Assembly: GCA_010672965.1 (NCBI GenBank)
Contig: JAAHFN010000017.1
Span: 1-64,000, forward strand
Direction: 5' to 3'
DNA length: 64,000 bases
DNA from: Oscillatoria sp. SIO1A7
GTDB taxonomy: Bacteria > Cyanobacteriota > Cyanobacteriia > Cyanobacteriales > Laspinemataceae
Shown here: in pieces, positions 9,021 through 17,217 of the stretch
How the letters are laid out: the number at the start of each line of letters is the position of its first letter
Numbering within the stretch: position 1 is the first letter of the stretch
Notes under the pieces: model-generated
What the model saw: the letters and a program-made list of their open reading frames with translations, nothing else
Told to the model about the DNA's origin: nothing
Databases searched by the model: none
Translations under genes and position numbers: made by a program

Positions 9021-9081
9021 GAAGTCTTGTGATAGTCTTGGTAGGTTATGGTAATTATCGATCGATCTCGGGCGGGCGGGC

Positions 9082-10830
9082 ATGCTTAAAGACAACGCAG
9101 AATTGATGGTGCTATTGGCAAAGTTTGCGCAATCTTATCCCGGGTCGCCAGAGGGAATTAGCCACCAAAAAGCATACAGGGAGCAGCGGAAGCAGGGAAA
9201 GCGAGTTTTTGAAGGAATTTCCGCTGCAACCAGCTCCGGCCAAGACATCGCGCCAGCAGCGGCGACGCGATTTTTGCCCGAGCTTTTGCCGCAGCTTTTG
9301 TTTGATGGGAGCTGGGAACAAGACCGCAAGCAATCTTCCTGGATTAGAATAAATCCGGGCATCGATACTGGTATAAGCGGGGCTAAGGGCGAGAGCAAAG
9401 GCGAGGGCAAAGGCGAAGATATAAAAGAATGGTTAAAAAAGTCGGGCTGGAACGAGCGGCGCAATTGGCGACAAATTGCCGGAGCCATTCTCGGCTTTCT
9501 GCACCAATGTAACGAAGACCCGAGTCAGTTGCCAGGAGCTTGCGCTTGGTTATTGCAACTGCCCTACTTCCAAAAATGTCCGGCGGGAATGCTGGTGCCT
9601 ATTCTTAATGCTTTGCAACCCGATCGCTTTTTGCTGCTGAACCATAAATCCCTCTCTGCTATCAACTATTTTACCAATAAAAACTATAGCTCGGAGCTGG
9701 CCGACTATCCCCCAGCCAATGCTAGCGGGCAAATTTTTATGTCAGCATTGGCGGTAGCAATTCAGGAGTTTACGGCAGAAGCGCTGGCAGAGTGGGAGCT
9801 ATTCGAGTTGTTCTGTCATTGGCTGGTTAGTATAGAAAAATATAACTTGGTCAGGGAATTGCCAGATGAAAGGGAATTGCCAGATGAAGGCGAAAGAAGA
9901 AGCTATTGGCAGACTTACCCGGGAGAAAATGCCAAAGATTGGGAAGATATAAGGCAGCAAAATCCCAACTATTCACTAACTGATTTGGCAGCAGAAACTG
10001 GGTTTGAGGAAGCAACCTTAGCTCGCTGGGTTCGAGGCATAGAACGTAAAAAACAAGCTATCTTATACGGCCCGCCGGGAACTGGCAAAACTTTTCTCGC
10101 CGAACGCCTCGCCCGACATTTAATCGGCGGCGGCGAAGGCTTCTGGGAATTGGTGCAGTTTCATCCCGGCTATGCTTACGAAGATTTCATCCAAGGCATC
10201 CGCCCAGCAACCAGACCCGATGGCAAGCTGGATTATCCCCTGGTTCCCGGTCGCTTTCTGGAATTTTGTGCCAAAGCGCGCTTCGCTCTTACAGATGAAA
10301 AGCCAGATGAAAAGCGCCCCAGTCTCTGCGTCTTGATTATCGACGAGATTAATAGAGCAAATCTTTCTAGCGTTTTTGGAGAGTTATTTTATTTGCTGGA
10401 ATATCGAGACAAAGAAATTGCCTTGGCTGGAGGGAGCGATAGTTTTAGCATCCCCGGCAACGTCCGCATCATTGGCACGATGAATACCGCCGACAAGTCC
10501 ATAGCTCTGGTCGATAATGCCCTGCGTCGCCGGTTTGCTTTTCTAGAGCTGTCGCCGAACTACGATATTTTGCGCCGCTATCACGCAAGAGAGCAAACGG
10601 GTTTTGCAGTGGAAGGGTTGATTGCAGCATTGCAGGCAGTGAATCGGGGGATAAGCGATCGCAACTACGAGCTGGGCATTTCTTTTTTTCTGGTTCCAGA
10701 CCTGACCGAGCAAATCGAAGATATTTGGCGAATGGAAATAGAGCCCTATTTAGAGGAGTATTTTTTCGGCAGTTACGATCGATTTAAGGAGTTTCGCTGG
10801 GATCGAGTTGGCAAAAGTATCTTGCCATAA
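9082..10830 (+). CDS. mcrB: McrB-type AAA+ GTPase of a McrBC restriction system
   Basis: This is a 582-residue protein. The C-terminal half is a McrB-like AAA+ motor: Walker A GPPGTGKTF near residue 330, Walker B LCVLIIDEINRANLSSVFGE near 415-430, and the McrB signature GTMNTADKSIALVDNALRRRFAF near 463-485, including the arginine finger region. McrB uses GTP to translocate DNA and works with the nuclease McrC in type IV restriction of modified DNA. The N-terminal 300 residues do not look like the known E. coli DUF3578 methylcytosine reader. They probably form a different specificity domain, partly helical, with an Asp/Glu/Gly-rich linker. McrC lies 2.6 kb downstream on the same strand instead of directly adjacent. 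The gap holds a structured RNA and repeats. Confidence 0.9.
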   Translation: MLKDNAELMVLLAKFAQSYPGSPEGISHQKAYREQRKQGKRVFEGISAATSSGQDIAPAAATRFLPELLPQLLFDGSWEQDRKQSSWIRINPGIDTGISGAKGESKGEGKGEDIKEWLKKSGWNERRNWRQIAGAILGFLHQCNEDPSQLPGACAWLLQLPYFQKCPAGMLVPILNALQPDRFLLLNHKSLSAINYFTNKNYSSELADYPPANASGQIFMSALAVAIQEFTAEALAEWELFELFCHWLVSIEKYNLVRELPDERELPDEGERRSYWQTYPGENAKDWEDIRQQNPNYSLTDLAAETGFEEATLARWVRGIERKKQAILYGPPGTGKTFLAERLARHLIGGGEGFWELVQFHPGYAYEDFIQGIRPATRPDGKLDYPLVPGRFLEFCAKARFALTDEKPDEKRPSLCVLIIDEINRANLSSVFGELFYLLEYRDKEIALAGGSDSFSIPGNVRIIGTMNTADKSIALVDNALRRRFAFLELSPNYDILRRYHAREQTGFAVEGLIAALQAVNRGISDRNYELGISFFLVPDLTEQIEDIWRMEIEPYLEEYFFGSYDRFKEFRWDRVGKSILP

Positions 10831-10868
10831 GGTTCCGACAGGCGGGACGTTTCGCTGGTAATTCACAA

Positions 10869-11031
10869 AATCAAATCCGGTTTGCTCGCAGAACAAATTT
10901 GGAGTCCCGTAGGACGGGCGTCTCGCCTGTCCCTCCCCGACCCAAGCGGATGGTATGGCGGACAGGCGCTCCGCCCGTCCTACGCAAGAATAATTAACTT
11001 TTTTTTGAGGCTAATAACCGGATTTGTATTA
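10869..11031. repeat. Family B element
   Basis: The outer ends are ATCAAATCCGGTT at about 10870 and its inverse AACCGGATTTG near 11018-11030. Inside, CCCGTAGGACGGGCG at 10906-10920 is matched by CGCCCGTCCTACG ending near 10984. The layout equals that at 25720 and 42455: TIR, spacer, inner inverted repeat, T-rich run, TIR. It lies just 3' of mcrB. Confidence 0.7.
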
Positions 11032-11136
11032 ATATCAAATCCCTATGTAGTAGGGGCGTTGGCGGAGCCTGCCCAAAGAGCGCATACGGCCGGAAAGCCC
11101 CTACGTCTGTTATTTGAATCAACTATATAAGTTATT

Positions 11137-11226
11137 AGGACTTACGCAAATTGTAGAGATGTGCCCTAAGTGTAGGGGTCAACGGCCGTTGACCCCTACC
11201 AGGTATAGAGGTAATGCGTAAGTCCT
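11137..11226. repeat. Family A inverted-repeat element (90 bp)
   Basis: The element has terminal repeats AGGACTTACGCA at 11137 and TGCGTAAGTCCT ending at 11226. The centre is a palindrome built on GGGGTCAACGGCCGTTGACCCC. It closely resembles the copies at 19833-19924 and 53825-53912. Confidence 0.8.
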
Positions 11227-11391
11227 GGTTATGTTACTGCTATAGCAGGAATTTTCCCCAGACCGATCGCAGCCCATCGCAGGCCCACAAGTCATGCAGG
11301 CTTGGCGAGCTACCTACTGTAACATTAGCCTATACAAAAATCCAGAGGGTGCAGAAGGAGCAGAAATTTTCTGAAATTTCTGCTTCCAATG

Positions 11392-11420
11392 TTGGAATTC
11401 GAGCAAAACTGTGCTAAGAT
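11392..11420 (+). promoter_or_regulatory. Sigma-70-type promoter for the structured RNA
   Basis: A -35 box TTGGAA (11392-11397) is separated by exactly 17 bases from a -10 box TAAGAT (11415-11420). A TG lies two to four bases before the -10 box in TGTGCTAAGAT. The predicted start is about 11427. No open reading frame with a ribosome-binding site follows, which points to a non-coding transcript. Confidence 0.65.
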
Positions 11421-11426
11421 GCGTTT

Positions 11427-11691
11427 ATAGCTCCTTAGAAGGGGGCAAAAGTAAAGGCCACGGCTAGCCGTGACCCGTTGTAACACAGTGAGCAAACTTT
11501 CGCAGGGAGGTATTTTTCAGTCAAAACACCCTTGAAAACCCTGGTTGCTAGAGGCGCATAGCCCTTGGACTGTGAGGATTTAGGGCAAGCAGTCCTTTGC
11601 CATATTCCAATAGCTAGCCCGGGTGGGGAAGATAGCCCACCCCAAGACCCCCGCTGACGAAAGTCTGGAATTGCGGCAGCGGGTGGGTTTT
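11427..11691 (+). ncRNA. Structured ncRNA, 6S-like by eye
   Basis: The region follows a well-spaced promoter and ends in a hairpin with a T run. By eye the first 190 bases fold into one long interrupted hairpin. TAGCT near 11430 pairs with AGCTA near 11615, and GGCAAA near 11447 pairs with TTTGCC near 11600. An inner arm pairs AGCAA-CAGGG with CCCTG-TTGCT. Small side hairpins (CACGGCTAGCCGTG; GGACTG with CAGTCC) sit in the open middle. Size and layout are like bacterial 6S RNA, but I cannot confirm homology. A further GGGTGGG/CCCACCC hairpin and a terminator follow. It does not match tmRNA, RNase P RNA, SRP RNA or the cobalamin riboswitch core. It lies between mcrB and mcrC. Confidence 0.55.
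11648..11691 (+). terminator. Probable intrinsic terminator of the ncRNA
   Basis: The stem CCCGCTG (11650-11656) pairs with CAGCGGG (11677-11683), with a 20-base loop that may itself pair. GTGGGTTTTC follows. The T run is short, so termination strength is uncertain. Confidence 0.5.
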
Positions 11692-11858
11692 CATTGGGGA
11701 AAATTCGCGGTTAGTTGCGATCGCTGACCTTTAATAAGTCAAAAGTTAAAAGTCAAAAGTCAAAGGTTAGGGACAAGCGACTGCAAATTTAGTCACCACC
11801 GTTCGGGCGATCGCCCTATGCCCTAGGCGAGGGCAGGTACAAAGGCATTATTGCCTTT

Positions 11859-12033
11859 AGGACTTACGCAAAATATCCAGGTGTGGTGTTTTGTAGGGGC
11901 AATCCCCCCGCGCACCGCCAGGGAGAGCGAAGCTATAGCAGTAAGCAGTCAGCAAGAGAGCAGTCATGCGATCGGCACAAGCCTTGCCGTTACTAGCCAG
12001 GAGCGAGATTTGAGCCGTTAATGCGTAAGTCCT
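11859..12033. repeat. Family A element with an inverted family E copy inside
   Basis: AGGACTTACGCA at 11859-11870 is matched by TGCGTAAGTCCT at 12022-12033. The interior from about 11937 holds the inverse of the family E sequence (AGCAGTAAGC ... CTAGCCAGGAGCGA), so two repeat families are nested here. Confidence 0.7.
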
Positions 12034-12225
12034 AACCTTGAGACTTCCGCGCAGGGGCACTAGGTTTGTGACCTTTTTACTTATTACCTTGAGACTTTTG
12101 ACTTATTACCTTGAGACTTTTGACTTTTCCCTCGGACCTCCTTGCCTCTTCTAGATTCTACAACGACTTGCCAAGCCTGCGGATGCGATCGCTCCCTTGG
12201 CCGAGGCTAGAAAAGCCAAAGCATA

Positions 12226-12341
12226 TAGTGCAGGGCGGCAGAAGTAATAAGCGATCGCCCTCTTATGGCCGGGAGCCAGACTCCTTTGGAGTTTTTAATT
12301 TTAAATTTTAAATTTTGAATTTTGAATTCCGCACAGTGGCA
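12226..12341. repeat. Family D MITE-like element
   Basis: The element begins TAGTGCAGGGCGGCAGAAG and ends TTTTGAATTCCGCACAGTGGCA, with AATTTT repeats before the right end. The same layout appears at 59752-59864, where the termini CTAGTGC and GCACTAG are exact inverted repeats and the element splits a toxin-antitoxin operon. A lone right end (CCGCGCAGGGGCACTAG) lies at about 12047-12063. Confidence 0.65.
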
Positions 12342-12640
12342 ATTGACTGTAAAGCTGTTATTGCAATTTCGCTTATTTTTTGGTAGTTCGTCTATATCCT
12401 ACACCCCACAGTCACACCCGACACCCTAGCTGTAGTCTGCAAGTACAATTACTATAAAATAAAGCTTATGGTAACCATAGACTGGAGGCAGGGATAGTTC
12501 GGCAAATGCCCTTTCATAAGCACTGCTTATAGCAATAAAAAATAATTCAAATCATTACCCCGTGCCACTTTCAGGATTTTACTGCTATAGTCAATATTAA
12601 TTAAAAATACAAGATTGAAAATTATCAAGGGGTGACACCT

Positions 12641-12763
12641 ATGCTAACTACATGGTGGGGAATGACTTTACTAATCCTCTTCAATGCGACTGTCTGCATT
12701 GTCCTGCCGAGGGTCCTGACTATAGACTGGCAAAAGCGATCGCTCAGTTCTTCAATAAAGTAA
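12641..12763 (+). CDS. 40-residue single-pass membrane peptide, unknown
   Basis: A small open frame of 40 codons (ATG to TAA) follows an AAGGGG site about 9 bases upstream. The product starts MLTTWWGMTLLILFNATVCI and continues VLPRVLTIDWQKRS, giving one strongly hydrophobic helix (residues about 5-28) and a basic tail. Codons look normal for the genome and include a HIP1 site. An intrinsic terminator lies 135 bases downstream. The size and layout are like the small subunits of photosynthetic complexes, but it does not match PsbX, PsbY, PsaM, PetM, PetG or Ycf12 as I remember them. It lies in the gap between mcrB and mcrC, with no evidence that it belongs to that system. Confidence 0.6.
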   Translation: MLTTWWGMTLLILFNATVCIVLPRVLTIDWQKRSLSSSIK

Positions 12764-12897
12764 AAGCCCAAGGCCAACTCGCAACTGGCGTATTGCCCAA
12801 TAGTAAATGCCTGGCCAAGCTTTGAATTTTGAATTTTCAAGTTTGAACTTTGAGCTTATACCAAATTCAGTTTTCTAAAATTTTATCAAATTATCAG

Positions 12898-12922
12898 AGC
12901 CCGCTTCTGCGGGCTTTGTTCG
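12898..12922 (+). terminator. Intrinsic terminator
   Basis: A perfect seven-base-pair stem AGCCCGC/GCGGGCT (12898-12904 and 12909-12915) with a TTCT loop is followed by TTGTTCGTT. It would end a transcript from the small membrane peptide gene. Confidence 0.7.
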
Positions 12923-13049
12923 TTATAGTCAGCGGAAGAGGTAGGGGAGCAGGGAGCAGGGAGCGGGGGAGCAGGGGAGCAGGGGAGCGCTTTCAAGGGT
13001 ATGTTTTTGAGATTTGGCATTTTTGAGAGGGTATCAAGAACGCGACCCT

Positions 13050-13310
13050 GGATGTAGGGGCGACAGCATTCCCGAGACAGCTTGTGCTATTAAATAAAAA
13101 ATTATTATATTGGAATGCTTCGCCCCAGAAACCCATGCAGCCCACCAATCGCCTCAAAAAAGAAGATTATAAAACTACCCACACTTCCCACATTTGGAGT
13201 TGCCGGCGAGCAGCATAAATTTCTGGGGCGAAGCATTCCATTTTATAAATTTAGTCTAAAGCACAAGCTGTCTCGGAAATGCTGTCGCCCCTACGCCTTA
13301 TTTCGAGGGT
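13050..13310. repeat. Two family C repeats flanking a CCCTCTGC run
   Basis: GGGGCGACAGCATTCCCGAGACAGC pairs with GGAATGCTTCGCCCC, first at about 13058-13125. The arrangement occurs again inverted at about 13222-13295, where CTGTCTCGGAAATGCTGTCGCC reappears. A nearly identical two-copy layout lies at 27826-28060. From 13355 a run of CTGCCCCTCTGCTCC repeats extends to the mcrC start and can mislead start-site calls. Confidence 0.65.
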
Positions 13311-13431
13311 CGGTCGTGGCCAAAAAACATCATCAAATATAAAAAACATACCTCTACTCCCTGCCCCTCTGCCCCTCTGCTCCCTGCCCCTGCCCCTCTG
13401 CTCCCTGCCCCTCTGCTCCCTGCCTCTTCCC

Positions 13432-14682
13432 ATGCCCAATTCTCAATTAAAAATCATCGAACTCGTTGAGCATCAACCCCAGACGATCGCCCGGGAAGAA
13501 ATGCCCCAAGGGGTGGTGGAGGAGCTGAGGGCAAAGTATGGCAGTGCGGTGAAGGTGGAGCTAAAAGATAGTAAAACTGGCGATCGCTGGCAATTGCTGA
13601 ATCGAGGCTGGGCGGGCTATATCCCTTTAACTCCAGAACTGGGGCTAAGACTCCAACCCAAAGTGCCCCTCAAAAATATTTTTGGGATGCTGGAGTATGC
13701 CTATCAGCTCAAAAGTTTTCAAATTCTCCAAGGGTTGATGGATTGCCAATCTCTAGAGGAATACTGCGATCGCCTCGCCGGTATTCTCGCCCGCAATGTT
13801 TCCGATCGCCTTGCTAAGGGACTCTATCAAGCCTATCTGCCCAAAACAGACAAGCTGGCAGGAGTTCGCGGACGCCTAGACTTGCAACAAGCAATTCGGG
13901 AACCTTGGCAAGTGAAGCTAAAGTGCTATTATAATGAGAGAACTGGAGATATTGAAGAAAACCAAATATTGGCCTGGACGTTGCATTGCATTGCTCGCGC
14001 CGGTTTGGGTCGAGAAGAAACGCGCTTGGCAGTATTAAAAAGCGATCGCGCTTTACAAGGGTTCGTCACCTTGCGTCCTTTTAGCCCTAAAGATTGCAGC
14101 GGACGGCAATACCATAGGCTCAATTACGATTACCAGCCGTTGCATGCCTTGTGCCGATTTTTTTTGGAGCATCTCGGGCCGAGTCACGAAATTGGCGATC
14201 GCGAGATTTTTCCCTTTCTCGTTGACATGGCCAAACTCTACGAACGCTTTGTGGCTGAATGGCTAAAAACGCACTTGCCCCCGAGCTACTATCTCAAATT
14301 TCAGGAGCGAGTAGATATTGGAGCTAGCAAAGCCGTTCGGTTTCGCATCGACTTAGTTATCTATCATAATTCTAATGCTGGTTATCCTACTCGCGATCGT
14401 AATTCTTTTCGCAATACTCCTTATTGTATTGTAGATACAAAATACAAACTGCAACTTTCTGCGAGCGACGTGACTCAGGCGATCGCCTATGCAGTTTCTA
14501 AAACTTCTCCCTTAGCGGTCTTGGCCTACCCAGCGCCTTCAAGGCAACCTCTAGACGAATGGGTTGGCAATATTCGGATTCGCAGTATAGTTTTTTCTTT
14601 AGATGGAGACTTGGAAAAAGCGGGGCAAGCTTTTTTATCAGATTTGTTAGATCGAATCCGGTTAAACAGTTACAGTTTGTAG
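13432..14682 (+). CDS. mcrC: McrC-type PD-(D/E)XK nuclease of a McrBC system
   Basis: This is a 416-residue protein, counting from the ATG at 13432 (MPNSQLKIIELVEHQPQTI). The open frame extends further upstream, but only through low-complexity CCCTCTGC repeats. McrC binds the McrB ring and cuts DNA. The N-terminal region matches the McrC beta domain (TGDRWQLLNRGWAGYIPLTPELGLRLQPKVPLKNIFGMLEYAY). The nuclease core carries RFRIDLVIY near residue 305 and YCIVDTKYK near 333, which give the D...DxK of the PD-(D/E)XK fold. Both are intact. Its partner McrB is encoded 2.6 kb upstream on the same strand. The separation suggests either independent expression or insertion of repeats and an RNA gene into an older operon. 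Confidence 0.9.
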   Translation: MPNSQLKIIELVEHQPQTIAREEMPQGVVEELRAKYGSAVKVELKDSKTGDRWQLLNRGWAGYIPLTPELGLRLQPKVPLKNIFGMLEYAYQLKSFQILQGLMDCQSLEEYCDRLAGILARNVSDRLAKGLYQAYLPKTDKLAGVRGRLDLQQAIREPWQVKLKCYYNERTGDIEENQILAWTLHCIARAGLGREETRLAVLKSDRALQGFVTLRPFSPKDCSGRQYHRLNYDYQPLHALCRFFLEHLGPSHEIGDREIFPFLVDMAKLYERFVAEWLKTHLPPSYYLKFQERVDIGASKAVRFRIDLVIYHNSNAGYPTRDRNSFRNTPYCIVDTKYKLQLSASDVTQAIAYAVSKTSPLAVLAYPAPSRQPLDEWVGNIRIRSIVFSLDGDLEKAGQAFLSDLLDRIRLNSYSL

Positions 14683-14787
14683 GGGTTCCTCGTGCCCGCC
14701 CCGGTTGGTCTGGAGCGGCCGGGGCGGGCACGGGGAACCCCTACGGGATTTATTTATGGGTAATTAACCGGATTTGAATTTATATAA

Positions 14788-14863
14788 CCTTCCCGTAGGA
14801 CGGGCGTCCCGCCTGTCCGCCATAGCAGTGAGGGACAGGCGGGACGCCCGTCCTACGGGAAGG
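14788..14863. terminator. Perfect 31-bp inverted repeat (family B), likely two-way terminator
   Basis: Bases 14788-14818 and 14833-14863 are exact inverted copies around a 14-base loop and carry the GTAGGACGGGCG core of family B. A CTTTTTTT run follows on the plus strand. It lies between the convergent mcrC and ubiB-type genes, so it could end both transcripts, although its origin is a dispersed repeat. A second, unpaired GGACAGGCGGGACGCCCG copy lies at about 14944-14966. Confidence 0.65.
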
Positions 14864-14973
14864 CTTTTTTTATAGTGATTAACAGGATTTGATATTATCT
14901 GGGACAAGGGGACATGGGGACTGGGGGACATGGGGGATGTGTGAGGGACAGGCGGGACGCCCGTCCTACTCAG

Positions 14974-17013
14974 CTATTTTCGACTTGCAACAGGAAGCGA
15001 TCGCCGCTCCGGCTTATGGCCATTTTTCCCATTGCTATGGTTTCCCACTGTCAGAGATCCGGCTTTTGAATCGGAGGATTCTTCGGCTAGCAATAACTGC
15101 CGAATCAGACGAGCTGCAGCGCGCTGAGCCAGACCGCCCACTACTTGCTGGCCGAGCTGCTGCATTTCCGGTTTCATCAACAAGCCCGGAACCTGCTGCG
15201 CCACTTGCATCGGGTCAAAGTCCCGAGTTTCTCGCAGCAATCCCCAAATCCGCTGTATCCGCTCCAAATTTTCGCGATCGCTTTGAGAAACCGGAGGCGA
15301 CTGAGCATTATTATCCGTCAAGCCAAACCACTCGCCGACAATCGATCGCGCATTGTACAAAGCATCTTGCGACAGCATATCGACGCTTTTAACAATCTCC
15401 TTGACCAAATAATCCCGAATAAAATCTCCTCGCTCTGAAAACAAAAACTCTAGAGCTTGGTTTATATTCTTGCTCAGATCGTAATCGTCGCTATTTTGAG
15501 CATTGTTCAACAAATTTTCCAGTCTGTTCCAGCGGAAACTGCCATCCTTAAACAGCAAATCTCGCAGAGAAGAGCGCAATTCCGTTGCCTGGTCGGTTAG
15601 CAAGCGCTTGGCCACATAAGGATAAGCCTTACTCAAAACCTTAAAGTCTGGATCGACATTAATAGCGATTCCTTCCAAAGTCACCAAAGACCGAATAATC
15701 AAAGCATAGTAAGCTGGCACTCGAAAAGGATATTCATACATCACATCCGAGAGCTGGTCGGTAATCTTTTTAAAATTTAGCTCCGCCACGCTAGAGCCCA
15801 GAGCAGCACTAAATACGTCAGCTAAAGCAGGAATAATTGGGGTTAGGTCTGTATCCGGGGTCAAAAACTCCAGTTTCACATAGTCATTGGCCAAACCTTC
15901 AAAGTCGCGATTGACCAGATGAACCACAGCCTCTATCAATCCGTAGCGCTGGTAGGGCTTGACCTGGCTCATCATGCCAAAATCTAGATAAGCTAACTTG
16001 CCATTTTCAGTGGCCAACAAATTGCCGGGGTGCGGGTCGGCATGGAAGAAACCATGTTCTAGCAATTGTCTCAGAGAACATTGCACTCCTATTTCGATTA
16101 AATAGCTGGCGTTTATCCCTTGTTCTTGTAGTTCTTCGAGCTTGGTAAGCTTGGTGCCGGTTATCCATTCCATTGTCAGGACTTCGCGGCCGGTGTATTG
16201 CCAGTAAATCTTGGGTACATAAATATCCTTTAGGTGGCCGTAGAGTTCGCGAAACTTGTCAGCATTGCGCCCCTCTTGCTGATAGTCCATTTCTTCATAG
16301 ATGCGAGCCCCAAATTCCTCCATAATGCCAACGAGGTCGCTTTTGATGCGTTTTTTAAACTTTTTGACAGCCCAGATAGCTAGCTCGCGCAGGATATAAA
16401 CGTCGAGACCCATACTTTCTTTGAGGCCGGGACGCTGAACTTTGACGGCAACAGTTTCGCCAGTTTTGAGCTTGCCTTTATAAACTTGTCCCAGGGAAGC
16501 CGCCGCCACGGGGGTTTCCGAAAGTTCGGCAAAAAGGTTTTCCGGTCGATCGCCGAGTTCTTCTTCTATAAACCCATAGGCAATTTCATTGTCAAAGGGA
16601 GGTAGCTGGTCTTGGAGTTTGGTCAGCTCCTCCAAAAACAGGGGAGGAACCAAGTCGGGGCGAGTGGAGAGGGCTTGACCGATTTTAATAAAAGCCGGTC
16701 CGAGCTTCGTGAGGGTTTTACGCAGTTGCGCAGCTCGCTTCTGCTGATGTTTGTCGCTTTGTCCTGTTTTCTTGTCCCACCACAGGCTAAATGCAAATGA
16801 AATCAAGGGCCAGATAATGCTCAACCGGCGCATAAAAACCTGTAAGGGTCGCTGGCTATAGTAGGAGGCGATCGCAAGAGGGTCGTAGCGCACTGCCTCT
16901 GGATCTACTGGCCCGATTTGTTCCTCTGACGGCGGCACCTCACCTGCCTCTACCGTCAAAGTAGGTTTAACTCCATTTTTTATATCTGCTTGCTCTGCTA
17001 TCTTGACCGTCAT
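14974..17013 (-). CDS. UbiB/ABC1/ADCK-family atypical kinase
   Basis: The protein is about 679 residues from the ATG at 17013 (MTVKIAEQADIKN); the frame stays open upstream to 17202. A TTACAAT box before an alternative ATG at 17046 looks like a promoter element, which favours the shorter form. Family motifs are all present: KxGQ in FIKIGQALSTRPDLVPP, the Ala-rich loop VAAASLGQVYKG, the Lys of VAVKVQRPG, and HADPHPGNLLA followed by YLDFGMMSQV. These proteins are ATPases or kinases that support isoprenoid quinone metabolism; in cyanobacteria and plastids, relatives affect plastoquinone and tocopherol pathways. The C-terminal tail is membrane-associated in relatives, but here it is mostly polar with a QVVGGLAQRAAARLIRQLL helix. 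It is convergent with mcrC. Confidence 0.85.
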   Translation of the reverse strand: MTVKIAEQADIKNGVKPTLTVEAGEVPPSEEQIGPVDPEAVRYDPLAIASYYSQRPLQVFMRRLSIIWPLISFAFSLWWDKKTGQSDKHQQKRAAQLRKTLTKLGPAFIKIGQALSTRPDLVPPLFLEELTKLQDQLPPFDNEIAYGFIEEELGDRPENLFAELSETPVAAASLGQVYKGKLKTGETVAVKVQRPGLKESMGLDVYILRELAIWAVKKFKKRIKSDLVGIMEEFGARIYEEMDYQQEGRNADKFRELYGHLKDIYVPKIYWQYTGREVLTMEWITGTKLTKLEELQEQGINASYLIEIGVQCSLRQLLEHGFFHADPHPGNLLATENGKLAYLDFGMMSQVKPYQRYGLIEAVVHLVNRDFEGLANDYVKLEFLTPDTDLTPIIPALADVFSAALGSSVAELNFKKITDQLSDVMYEYPFRVPAYYALIIRSLVTLEGIAINVDPDFKVLSKAYPYVAKRLLTDQATELRSSLRDLLFKDGSFRWNRLENLLNNAQNSDDYDLSKNINQALEFLFSERGDFIRDYLVKEIVKSVDMLSQDALYNARSIVGEWFGLTDNNAQSPPVSQSDRENLERIQRIWGLLRETRDFDPMQVAQQVPGLLMKPEMQQLGQQVVGGLAQRAAARLIRQLLLAEESSDSKAGSLTVGNHSNGKNGHKPERRSLPVASRK

Positions 17014-17217
17014 GCATTTAACACCAAGTAGGGGACGACTTAACATATTGTAACAATTAATGCTTACAAGGTTAAGTCGGGTTGAGTCGGGCTCACCGAA
17101 CCCCCGCCCCCTAGCAGCGCCCTTAGCAGCCAAGTAAATAATCCACCGGGGAGGTACTGCCGCTCTAAAAAACTTACCCAAAGTTGGACAAATCCATCTC
17201 ATTGCTGAACGTGACCC

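Noticed and set aside
11427-11691. Cobalamin riboswitch, tmRNA, RNase P or SRP RNA
   Set aside because: The core boxes of these RNAs (for example GAGGAAAGTCCGGGC of RNase P) are not present, and no B12 gene follows.
13279-13431. N-terminal extension of McrC
   Set aside because: The added residues are Leu/Pro/Cys repeats read from CCCTCTGC tracts, and family sequence begins at the ATG at 13432.
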